NCBI GenBank assembly: GCA_002418985.1
Contig: DIFE01000153.1
Coordinates: 14,697-36,904, forward strand
Source: Deltaproteobacteria bacterium UBA5756
GTDB lineage: Bacteria > Desulfobacterota > Syntrophorhabdia > Syntrophorhabdales > Syntrophorhabdaceae
DNA: 22,208 nucleotides
Direction: 5' to 3'
Shown here: positions 1 to 7,128 of the stretch, piece after piece
Layout of the letters: every line of letters begins with the position of its first letter
Position numbering within the stretch: position 1 is the stretch's first letter
Translations under genes and position numbers: made by a program
The notes under the pieces: generated by a model
Told to the model about the DNA's origin: nothing
Databases searched by the model: none
Seen by the model: the letters and a program-made list of their open reading frames with translations, nothing else

Positions 1-633
1 GCCCGGGGGGAGACCTCCGCGGTGCCCCTTGAACAAAGGATAAACGACAACCGGTCTTCGAGCGGACTAAAGGCGGCAGTCCCGGCATCACCGGCCCCTT
101 CAACCGCGCGCCCCCAGCTGCAGCAGGCAGGAACGCGGAGCGCCCCGGCGGCCCCTCAAGCGGCCGTTCCTCAGGGAAACCGGGCGGTCGTGAACTCCTC
201 GACCGTCAGCACAAGGCCCATTCAGGCCCGGCCGATAACCCAGGCGTCACCGGCAAGAAACAATGCGGCAACCGTGCATACCCCGGCGGGCATCCCCCCT
301 GTCCAGAACAGGCCCGCACCCGTCACGGCCACCCAGACCCGGCCCGCGGTAAGGTCCCCCGAGCCGCCTCGCCAGGCAGCACCGCGCATTGAACAGAAGC
401 CCGTCGCGGTGCATAAGGAAAACCCGCAGCACCCGCAGGCGGTCAAGCCGGACCCGGTGCGCGAAAAGGCCACCACTCCTTCCGCTTCGCCCGCTCCTTC
501 GCCTGTGGCTGCGCCTCAGCCGGGTGCGGTAATTGAGAAGGATAGAAGCGCCGATCCACAGACCCCCAAACCGGCACGGGACACGGAGAAAGGACCGCAG
601 TTCCAGCAGAGTTCATCTGCGAAGAAGAATTGA
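1..633 (+). CDS. Pro/Ala-rich low-complexity protein, C-terminal part (cut by window start)
   Basis: The frame is open from the first base, so the gene begins upstream; a GTG at 22 is only an internal possibility. What is visible is about 210 residues rich in Pro, Ala, Gln, Arg and Lys, with no hydrophobic segment and no recognisable catalytic motif. It ends in a polar tail (QQSSSAKKN). The composition resembles the disordered, envelope-associated tail of an exported protein. The next gene, 58 bp downstream on the same strand, is an exported FecR-domain protein that also has a low-complexity tail. The two may therefore be related or co-transcribed, but this is inference. The function cannot be assigned from this fragment. 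The composition is biased but the long open frame on the same strand as its neighbours makes it likely to be real coding sequence. Confidence 0.6.
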   Translation, partial: ARGETSAVPLEQRINDNRSSSGLKAAVPASPAPSTARPQLQQAGTRSAPAAPQAAVPQGNRAVVNSSTVSTRPIQARPITQASPARNNAATVHTPAGIPPVQNRPAPVTATQTRPAVRSPEPPRQAAPRIEQKPVAVHKENPQHPQAVKPDPVREKATTPSASPAPSPVAAPQPGAVIEKDRSADPQTPKPARDTEKGPQFQQSSSAKKN

Positions 634-691
634 TGCCCGATACACTTTCGCCGGGGAAGATGGTAGAATAGGAGACGTAAAAAAGCGCGAC

Positions 692-1603
692 ATGAAGAAG
701 GCCATCACAAGAACGATCACAGCGGTTTTCATTTTTCTCATCGTCGGTTCCCCCCTTTGCGCATCTTCCCCCGGGGCAGCCTACCTGAATTCGGTGGAGG
801 GGAGCGTTCAGTACCTTCCGGCCGGTTCTCCGCGCACGCTCCCGGCCACCGCCAACAGGCCTCTTGCCGAAGGAGATACGGTCATGGTTGCCGCCTCCGG
901 CAACGCGGAGATATTCATTCGCGACGGCAGCCTGATCAGGATCGCTGAGGGCAGCCGACTGAAGGTTCTGTCCATCGAGCGCACGGCAATCCAATTCTTC
1001 CTGGAGAGCGGCAAGGCCCATGTTAATTTCAAGGGCCTCAGGGGATACCCCCTGTTCATCAGTACTCCGTCTGCCCAGCTCGATGCCCTGGAGCGGTCGA
1101 CCTTTCGCATGGACGTCAGCGCCGCCGGTGAAACCGAAATATCGGTGTTTGCGGGAGAGCTCTTTGTCGCCCAGCCGAAGGGCAAGATGAATATCATCGC
1201 CGGCACTCGCCTTATCATGAAGAAAGACGGCAAGCCCCCCGTCTATACCAGAACACGTCCCGCAGACGATTGGGACAAGTGGAACCAGATGAAAGACAGC
1301 AGCGCTCCGGTGCCGTCAACGGGGAATCAGCCTTCACCGGCACAGCCCTCCGCGCCTGCCGCGGCTTACCCCGAGGCGGTGAGCCCGCCAGTTGTTGCCC
1401 GTGAATACCTTTATGTCTCGCCCGCGCCGGTATGGGGGTATTACGGCTATTATTACCCCTGGGGTTACCGGCCGTACCCCTGGCGCTGGCATGGGCCGTA
1501 TTACCGCGGCTGGGGCTGGCACGGAGGTTACCGGGGATACTACGGACCCCATCGTGGTTATCGTGGTTATCAGGGCCATTCTCCCCGCCGCCACGGGCGA
1601 TAA
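692..1603 (+). CDS. Exported FecR-domain protein with Gly/Tyr/Trp-rich C-terminal tail
   Basis: The start at 692 gives a 303-residue protein with a typical Sec signal peptide: MKKAITR, a hydrophobic core, then a probable cleavage site near residues 24-26 (LCASS). The longer open frame from 533 begins inside the previous gene and would bury the signal, so it was rejected. Residues about 30-180 look like a FecR domain: VEGSVQY, then LAEGDTV, a GNAEIFIRDGS strand region and FAGELFVAQPKGK, a beta-helical FecR arrangement. A Pro/Ser/Ala linker follows. The last 55 or so residues are dominated by Tyr, Gly, Trp, Arg, His and Pro. FecR domains of this kind occur in envelope proteins of Desulfobacterota, probably as structural or ligand-binding modules. 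No sigma factor is adjacent, so a FecI/FecR signalling role is unlikely. Confidence 0.8.
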   Translation: MKKAITRTITAVFIFLIVGSPLCASSPGAAYLNSVEGSVQYLPAGSPRTLPATANRPLAEGDTVMVAASGNAEIFIRDGSLIRIAEGSRLKVLSIERTAIQFFLESGKAHVNFKGLRGYPLFISTPSAQLDALERSTFRMDVSAAGETEISVFAGELFVAQPKGKMNIIAGTRLIMKKDGKPPVYTRTRPADDWDKWNQMKDSSAPVPSTGNQPSPAQPSAPAAAYPEAVSPPVVAREYLYVSPAPVWGYYGYYYPWGYRPYPWRWHGPYYRGWGWHGGYRGYYGPHRGYRGYQGHSPRRHGR

Positions 1604-1616
1604 TTCGTTGAATACC

Positions 1617-1645
1617 TTGAAAAAATAAGCTTTTTCTGGTATTGT
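1617..1645 (+). promoter_or_regulatory. Sigma-70-type promoter for rlmN
   Basis: A -35 box TTGAAA (1617-1622) and a -10 box TATTGT (1640-1645) are separated by exactly 17 bp. They lie between the FecR gene stop and the rlmN start, about 50 bp upstream of the chosen ATG. This suggests rlmN is transcribed independently of the FecR gene. Confidence 0.5.
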
Positions 1646-1695
1646 ATGGCTGTTTTCGGTTGGTCAATGATCCGCACCGGAGAACCAGTCAAGCA

Positions 1696-2787
1696 ATGGA
1701 AGATTTCTACGGCCTCACCCTTTCTCATCTTGAAGCGCAGATCGGCGCGCTGGGCAAGGAAAAATACCGCGCCCGCCAGCTTTTCCGCTGGGTTTACACC
1801 CTGAGCAATCTTGATTTCAGCGAGATGACGAATATCCCGAAGGGTTTGAGGACCGTGTTCTCGGAGATGTTCTCCCTGGCGACCATGCCTGTTGCGGAAG
1901 AGCGTCACTCCCGGGACGCCTCGACGAAGCTTGCCCTTGCCGCGAAAGACGGATACGTCATCGAGACCGTGATCATGCCGGAAAAAAACCGCGTGACCCT
2001 CTGCGTCTCCACCCAGATCGGCTGCCGCATGGGATGCAGGTTTTGCGTGACGGGTAAGATCGGTTTCAAGCGAAACTTGAGTGTCGCGGAGATCGTGGGG
2101 CAGGTGATAACCGTGCGGGAGTATCTCAGGAAGGCAGGCAAAAGCCCTGTAACGAACATCGTTTTTATGGGAATGGGCGAGCCGATGGACAATATCGACA
2201 ACGTCACGACGGCCCTGGATATTCTCAAGGACCAGGCGGGTCTCGACCTTTCGTATCGGAAGATCACGGTTTCTTCCGTCGGCCTGCTCGACGGCCTGAA
2301 AACGCTTGACGCGAAATCCGCCGTTCTCGCCATTTCACTCAACGCAGCCGATGACGAGACGCGGTCGATGCTTATGCCGATCAACAGGCTGTACTCGATC
2401 GGCAAGATCATGGATTTCGTCAGGGATTTCAAGGGGACCAAGCGCACCAGGATCACCTTTGAGTACATCCTCATCAAGGGCGTCAACGATTCCCTGGACG
2501 ACGCGAAAAGACTGGCGGATCTCCTCAAGGACATAAAGTGCAAGATCAATCTGATACCCTACAATCCATCATCCCATACCGAATTCGAGAGACCGGAACG
2601 GCAGCAGGTGGACAGGTTCCATCAATATCTTCTCGACCGGTACTTTACTGTCATTATTCGTGATTCGCGCGGGCAGGATGTCGGAGCGGCCTGCGGACAG
2701 CTCGGCATGGGCTACCTCGGTGACGCTGCGAGCCGCACCGCCGCCCCGCGAAAGAAGCGGACCACATCCCCGGAGGCGACATCATGA
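1696..2787 (+). CDS. rlmN: Dual-specificity rRNA/tRNA adenine-C2 methyltransferase RlmN
   Basis: This is a radical-SAM enzyme that methylates C2 of A2503 in 23S rRNA and, in characterised homologues, A37 of some tRNAs. The 363-residue protein has the usual family length. The radical-SAM cluster motif CxxxCxxC is at C110, C114 and C117. The GMGEPMDN motif for SAM binding follows, then the conserved ISLNAADDETR and NLIPYNP segments. The methyl-carrying cysteine is C333 in GAACGQLG, and the other catalytic cysteine is the one in VTLCVSTQ near the cluster. The ATG at 1696 was chosen because GGAGAA lies 11 bp upstream and the protein then begins in the family's N-terminal domain; the in-frame ATG at 1669 region adds a stretch without homologous character. 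The stop overlaps the next start by 4 bp. The tail after residue 340 is basic and variable. Confidence 0.95.
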   Translation: MEDFYGLTLSHLEAQIGALGKEKYRARQLFRWVYTLSNLDFSEMTNIPKGLRTVFSEMFSLATMPVAEERHSRDASTKLALAAKDGYVIETVIMPEKNRVTLCVSTQIGCRMGCRFCVTGKIGFKRNLSVAEIVGQVITVREYLRKAGKSPVTNIVFMGMGEPMDNIDNVTTALDILKDQAGLDLSYRKITVSSVGLLDGLKTLDAKSAVLAISLNAADDETRSMLMPINRLYSIGKIMDFVRDFKGTKRTRITFEYILIKGVNDSLDDAKRLADLLKDIKCKINLIPYNPSSHTEFERPERQQVDRFHQYLLDRYFTVIIRDSRGQDVGAACGQLGMGYLGDAASRTAAPRKKRTTSPEATS

Positions 2788-3290
2788 ACGGCAGGCTTCC
2801 CGCATACAAAAAATCCTTTTTCCTGAGCCCCGAGAGGCAGGACGGGCTTCAGCTCCAGATATTTCATCAGGACGGAATCGTCTATTCCCCCCTTTTAGTC
2901 GACAACCGCTTCGAAGGCTACGCCGAGGTTCTCCATGGCGGAATGATATTCGGTATCCTTGATGTCATCATCTGGTATGCAATCGTTATGAAGACAAGGA
3001 AGCTATCCATGACGAGAAAGGTGGAAATGGAGTTCTACAAACCCGTCATGTGCAGTAACTTATACGTCGCCAAGGGCGAAATGCTCAGGATAGAGGAAAA
3101 AGACATCTATTCCACGGCCTGGGTCGAAGACGAAGCGGGCGAAGTCTATGCCCGGATGAACGCCGTCTTCCGGGAAGGCAAGGGCCTCGCCGTGGACGCC
3201 TTCGTGGACCGCTTCGATTTCTCTGCCACAACGCCTGAGATAAGGGACTATTTTCTGTCTCTGGCAGAGATGGGGAATGAGAATAGGTAA
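2784..3290 (+). CDS. Hotdog-fold (PaaI-like) thioesterase family protein
   Basis: This 168-residue protein starts on an ATG overlapping the rlmN stop (ATGA), so translation is probably coupled. The centre contains the hotdog-fold hallmark LHGGMIFGILDVIIWYA (about residues 51-67), where HGG begins the long central helix of PaaI/4HBT thioesterases. It is followed by the strand pattern KVEMEFYKPV and the GEVYARMNAVF segment. Members hydrolyse acyl-CoA or related thioesters. The substrate cannot be told from sequence, and some members are only binding proteins. The N-terminal 40 residues contain a FFLSP..DGLQLQIF pattern typical of this subgroup. The stop codon lies inside a heptanucleotide repeat array that begins at 3278, so the last residues (ENR) are encoded by the repeat. 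Confidence 0.8.
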   Translation: MNGRLPAYKKSFFLSPERQDGLQLQIFHQDGIVYSPLLVDNRFEGYAEVLHGGMIFGILDVIIWYAIVMKTRKLSMTRKVEMEFYKPVMCSNLYVAKGEMLRIEEKDIYSTAWVEDEAGEVYARMNAVFREGKGLAVDAFVDRFDFSATTPEIRDYFLSLAEMGNENR

Positions 3291-3490
3291 TGGGTGATGG
3301 GTAATAGGTAATGGGAAAGACACAAAGACAAATTCTTCCCTATCTCCCATGACCCACATCTGTCCAAAATAATGTAAAGGTCAACCTGTCCGGAAATGGA
3401 TTATCCCGGATAGCAGTGGATTACGTGGAAAGTTAAAAATCTTTTCTCTTTTCCCATTACCTATAACCCATTACCTATTACCCATTCTCA
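3278..3490. repeat. Inverted pair of heptanucleotide-repeat arrays between convergent genes
   Basis: The left arm (3278-3319) reads TGAGAAT, then four heptamers of the form RGGTNAT, then GGGAAA. The right arm (3449-3490) reads the same on the opposite strand, in the same register: TGAGAAT, four RGGTNAT heptamers, GGGAAA. The two arms differ at about four positions over 41 bp, so they could pair as a long stem. A third, degenerate heptamer run in the right-arm orientation is at 3338-3358. The spacer also holds a small hairpin, TCCGG/CCGGA, at about 3389-3410. The stops of both flanking convergent genes lie inside the arms. No transposase, clear target-site duplication or U-tract is visible. 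It could be a small non-autonomous element, a repeat that expanded in place, or a transcription barrier. Confidence 0.75.
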
Positions 3491-5340
3491 CTTGACACCA
3501 CATCCGACCCGGGGCGGTATCTGGGCAAGGTGAACCAGAGGGTGGTTCCTGCGCCTTCAACGCTGTGAGCCCCGACTTCTCCGCCGTGGGCGGTTACGAT
3601 GTCCTTCACTATGGACAGTCCGAGCCCGACGCCGCCCGATGGGCTGTCCGGACCCCTGAAGAACCTGTCGAATATGTGCGGCAGGTCTTCTTCGGAGATA
3701 CCTTTGCCGGTGTCCATGATCTCGAACCTCACCGCATCAGTCTCGGGCAGGCTGCGGATCTCAATTGTCCCCCCTTGAGCAGTGTGGTGTATGGCGTTGA
3801 TGACCAGGTTGGTGAGAACAATAGTGATCTTCTCCGGGTCCGCAAGGACCATATCTCCCCGGGCAAGATCAGAGACAATCAACTGTATGGAGCTTTCCCT
3901 CCCGAGGTTTCCGTACTGGTTCCTTACCGATTGCAGCAGTTGCCCGGAATCTACCGGTATCGGTTCGATCCTGATCTTTCCCGCATTGATCTTCGAGATG
4001 TCCAGAAGTTCGTCGACCATGGTCTGGAGTCTCTCGCAGTCTTCCCGTGCGGCATAGAGGAGGTCGAACTGCTTCTCGTTGAGGTCGCCTATGCCGCGTT
4101 CCAGACAGATATGTATGGCCATTCTCAGCGATGTGAGCGGAGTCCGAAGTTCATGGGCCACCTTTGCAACGAGATCCTGACCGAACTCGCTTAACCTTGC
4201 CAACCGTGTGACGTCCTGAAGGACGATGACGGCACCCGTGACGGCCCCTTCCATTTCGTACACCGGTGCCCCGCTGACAAGATAGGTAAGGTTACCCCTC
4301 GAAGTCGCTACCGGGAAAGACTCCTCAAGGCCCCTCGGGCCATAACGTCCTTTTCCGGAGAAGATGTGGTTGCTGACCCTGCCGACGGATGCGCCGACAA
4401 CGGGCGGGATACCTTCGAAGAGGTCCTTTTTCCGGGTGGAGAAACTCGTCGAGAAAACCTCTTCGGCTGCCCGGTTCACCATAAGGAGGTCTCCTCCGGC
4501 CCCGAAGACAAAGACGGGATCGTCAAAACTGTCAATTGTCGCCTGGGATGCCTGTTGTGCAAGGAGAAGTTCGCCGAGCGAGCTTCTCCGGTACTTCGCG
4601 AGACTTTCGGCCATTTTGTTGAAATCGTTGGCGAGAGAGGCTATCTCATCACTCCCTCTTACCCTGGCCTTCACGGCAAGGTCTCCTTTCTCTATCTGCC
4701 TCGCCGTATGGCCGAGGACAGCCAGCGGCCTGACTATCCAGGCAGTGAGCAGCGTGGAGACGATCACGGCCACAGCAATAAAGAACAATGAAAGCGTTAT
4801 GAGAACAACGTTCATGTTCTTCGCCTTCCTGTGGACGCGGTCGCTCTTCAGGACCATTGCGTCTTGATTCATGGCGAGAATCCGGTCTGCAGCAGTTTTT
4901 ATGGATTGGAACTGGGGATAAAGCTCCTTAAAATAAAGGGTCTTTTCCTTTGCGCTTCCGTGCAGCGCCAGAAACTCGTCCTGTTTTGCCCGATACTGCC
5001 GCCAGGAATCGTCAAGCTGTCTCGTGGCCTCGATTTCGCCCTTCTCGGTGATATTGCCTTTTTGGAGGGCAAGTTCGGTCTCGAAGCGCGACCGGTGATC
5101 GAGGAATATGTCTTCGGCCTCCCGGCGCCGCCCCTCGATCACGAAAAAGGCGGCGGAATCCATCCGTTCCAGGGACTCCTTCATCTTCTGGACCGCAAGA
5201 ACACTGCGGTAATTGTCCTTCAGGATCGTCTGGGAACTGTCTCCGATCCGTGACGTGGTAACTATGGAGAGTGTGCCGAGGAAAAAAAGCGCCACAACCA
5301 GGGGGAGTTGGGCCAGGAACAGTTTCGTCCGCAAGGTCAT
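3478..5340 (-). CDS. HAMP-PAS sensor histidine kinase, last gene of the kdp operon
   Basis: This 620-residue membrane kinase has a first membrane segment at about residues 7-28 and a periplasmic helical region to about 175 resembling four-helix-bundle (MCP-like) sensors. A second membrane segment (178-203) is followed by a HAMP domain (about 200-250) and a PAS domain (about 262-380). The dimerisation/phosphoacceptor helix has H396 in VAHELRTPLTSLR. The ATPase domain carries N-box NLVINAIHH, MDTGKGIS and GGVGLGLSIV. It begins on an ATG overlapping the kdpD stop (ATGA), so it should be made together with the short KdpD, which lacks a kinase. The pair probably replaces full-length KdpD. The likely partner is the NtrC-type regulator at 11276-12613. 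The last codons and stop lie in the right arm of the heptamer repeat. Confidence 0.9.
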   Translation of the reverse strand: MTLRTKLFLAQLPLVVALFFLGTLSIVTTSRIGDSSQTILKDNYRSVLAVQKMKESLERMDSAAFFVIEGRRREAEDIFLDHRSRFETELALQKGNITEKGEIEATRQLDDSWRQYRAKQDEFLALHGSAKEKTLYFKELYPQFQSIKTAADRILAMNQDAMVLKSDRVHRKAKNMNVVLITLSLFFIAVAVIVSTLLTAWIVRPLAVLGHTARQIEKGDLAVKARVRGSDEIASLANDFNKMAESLAKYRRSSLGELLLAQQASQATIDSFDDPVFVFGAGGDLLMVNRAAEEVFSTSFSTRKKDLFEGIPPVVGASVGRVSNHIFSGKGRYGPRGLEESFPVATSRGNLTYLVSGAPVYEMEGAVTGAVIVLQDVTRLARLSEFGQDLVAKVAHELRTPLTSLRMAIHICLERGIGDLNEKQFDLLYAAREDCERLQTMVDELLDISKINAGKIRIEPIPVDSGQLLQSVRNQYGNLGRESSIQLIVSDLARGDMVLADPEKITIVLTNLVINAIHHTAQGGTIEIRSLPETDAVRFEIMDTGKGISEEDLPHIFDRFFRGPDSPSGGVGLGLSIVKDIVTAHGGEVGAHSVEGAGTTLWFTLPRYRPGSDVVSSENG

Positions 5341-6491
5341 CGGGTTTCCTCCCCCTTCTGTTCCGGTGTGGATATGATATAGAGGTCAAAGGACGCGGAG
5401 TACTGGAGCATCCTGAACAGGAATGATCCGCCGTAGATCCTCTTCCACCAGGGCTGGTGTGAATAACCCATCACGATGTGCTTGACGGAATGTGAATTGG
5501 CAAAATCCACAACGGCGGTGACGGGGTCCTTTGAATGGAGCTTCACGAACTCGGCACCCAGGTCGCCCGCCCTGTTCATGATATCGAGAAGGCCCCGCTG
5601 CGCCTGTGCATCTATCCGCAGCGGAGACTCTCTCGGGGTCTCCACGTAAACGACAAACCAGTGGGTATTGAGCCTGCCCGCCATCCGCGAACCCCTGGAG
5701 AGAAGGTTATGCGCCTGGGGCGATCCGGAGGTTACGCAGACCATGACCCTGTCCGAGGCGACTGAGGGTTTATGGATTTTGTCACCGGCACGGTCTTTCG
5801 AGACGATCCGCTCGAGGTTTTCCACAACCTCCCTCAGGGTGAGTTCCCTCAGGGTATCGAGGTTTTCTTTCCTGAAAAAATGTTCCAGCGCCCAGGGTAC
5901 CTTGTCCTCGTCATATATCTTGCCCTCGCGAAGGCGCAGCAAGAGGTCTTCAACGGTGAGATCCAGGGTGACCACCTGGTCTGCCTGTTTCAGGAAGGGG
6001 TCCGGGATGGTCTCCCTCACCTTAACGTTCGCTGCTTCCTTGACGAGGTCGGTGAGGCTTTCGAGATGCTGGACATTGAAGGCACAGATCACGTTGATGC
6101 CTGCATCCAGAAGCTCCAGAATGTCCTGGTAGCGTTTCCTGTTCCGGCACATCGGTACGTTCGTGTGGGCCACTTCGTCAACAATGGCGACCTGGGGATG
6201 CCTCGCGAGGATTGCATCGAGATCCATCTCCTCTACTACGATACCCCGGTATTCATATTTCTTTCGAGGTATCACCTCCAGTCCTTCTATGATGGCCGCA
6301 GTCTCTTTCCTTCCGTGGGGCTCCACCAGGCCTATCGCAACATCGGCACCTCTTTTCTGCAGGCTATGCCCCTCTTTGAGCATCCGGTATGTCTTGCCCA
6401 CGCCCGCGGCAAAACCGAGGTAGACACGCAGCCGGCCCTTCTTCCTTTGTTCGACAAGCTCAATGAAATCCAGGGAATCCATCCTGCCCAT
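5337..6491 (-). CDS. kdpD: Short KdpD: KdpD sensor domain plus USP domain, no kinase
   Basis: This 384-residue protein matches only the cytoplasmic N-terminal half of KdpD. It has a Walker-A-like GFAAGVGKT near residue 33, then IVDEVAHTNVP and FNVQHLESL, the standard KdpD-domain signatures. A universal-stress-protein-like domain follows from about residue 240 (DRVMVCVTSG to the C-terminus). The four membrane helices, GAF and kinase domains of E. coli KdpD (894 aa) are absent. The ATG at 6491 was preferred over a GTG at 6512 because AAAGGCGG lies 7 bp upstream and 4 bp then separate it from the kdpC stop. The next gene, overlapping by 4 bp, supplies a histidine kinase. In characterised KdpD this region tunes the kinase/phosphatase balance in response to potassium and binds ligands; here it probably acts on the separate kinase. 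Confidence 0.9.
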   Translation of the reverse strand: MGRMDSLDFIELVEQRKKGRLRVYLGFAAGVGKTYRMLKEGHSLQKRGADVAIGLVEPHGRKETAAIIEGLEVIPRKKYEYRGIVVEEMDLDAILARHPQVAIVDEVAHTNVPMCRNRKRYQDILELLDAGINVICAFNVQHLESLTDLVKEAANVKVRETIPDPFLKQADQVVTLDLTVEDLLLRLREGKIYDEDKVPWALEHFFRKENLDTLRELTLREVVENLERIVSKDRAGDKIHKPSVASDRVMVCVTSGSPQAHNLLSRGSRMAGRLNTHWFVVYVETPRESPLRIDAQAQRGLLDIMNRAGDLGAEFVKLHSKDPVTAVVDFANSHSVKHIVMGYSHQPWWKRIYGGSFLFRMLQYSASFDLYIISTPEQKGEETR

Positions 6492-6495
6492 GAAG

Positions 6496-7128
6496 TTACC
6501 GCCTTTTGTCACCCATTATAGCACGCTGCCCTGCTTTTCCAAATTGGCGATCGAGAGCGAGATTGAGAAGAAGTACATTGACGCGGGGCTCTCCGAGAAC
6601 TCCCCATGTCCGGCCTTCCCTGTTTGCCTCCACCGTTGCCGTTACCCTCTCTTCGGAGATGTGCCGTGCCCTGGCGATGCGCGGCACCTGCCACAGCGCT
6701 CCGGGGATGGTAAGATGCGGGTCGAGACCGCTCGCTGAGGTCGTCACAAGTTCCGCGGGGATGTAAGGCGGGGCATGGGGGTTTTCTTTACGCAACCGCG
6801 CGACCTCGTCCGCAGCGCGCCTTCTCAGTTTTTCCGAAGTCGGTCCGAGGTTCGATCCGCCCGATGATGCGGCGTCGTAGCCGTTACCCCCGGCGGCCGA
6901 AGGTCTCGGATGGAAATAGGCCGGATCCGTAAACCTTTGGGCCAAAAGCGTTGAACCCACCGGGCGCCCGCCCTCGTCGGCGGTAAAGCTCCCCCGGGCC
7001 TGGGAATCAAAAAGCAGGCCCGAAACGGCGTTTATGCACAGGGGATAGATGATTCCCAGGACGGCGATCGAGAGCACCGTGAAGAGGAGTGTGCATGCCA
7101 GGTCTCTTTTCAGGGAAATATTTTTCAT
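6496..7128 (-). CDS. kdpC: Potassium-transporting ATPase subunit KdpC
   Basis: This 210-residue subunit has one N-terminal membrane helix (about residues 10-34, LACTLLFTVLSIAVLGIIYP). The periplasmic domain carries the family motifs GSTLLAQRFTDPAYFHPRPSA, then the AASSGGSNLGPTS segment, then PAELVTTSASGLDPHLT. KdpC stabilises the KdpFABC complex and raises the apparent affinity for ATP or potassium. The start ATG overlaps the kdpB stop by 4 bp (ATGA). The length is slightly above the E. coli protein (190 aa), with an extra tail after the conserved LNLALD segment near the C-terminus. Confidence 0.96.
   Translation of the reverse strand: MKNISLKRDLACTLLFTVLSIAVLGIIYPLCINAVSGLLFDSQARGSFTADEGGRPVGSTLLAQRFTDPAYFHPRPSAAGGNGYDAASSGGSNLGPTSEKLRRRAADEVARLRKENPHAPPYIPAELVTTSASGLDPHLTIPGALWQVPRIARARHISEERVTATVEANREGRTWGVLGEPRVNVLLLNLALDRQFGKAGQRAIMGDKRR

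Noticed and set aside
533..691. N-terminal extension of the FecR-domain frame from 533
   Set aside because: It overlaps the previous gene and would place the signal peptide inside the chain; the ATG at 692 gives a clean Sec signal.
3360..3410. Possible insertion-sequence remnant between the heptamer arms
   Set aside because: TGTCC appears twice and a small TCCGG hairpin exists, but no transposase frame or target duplication is seen.
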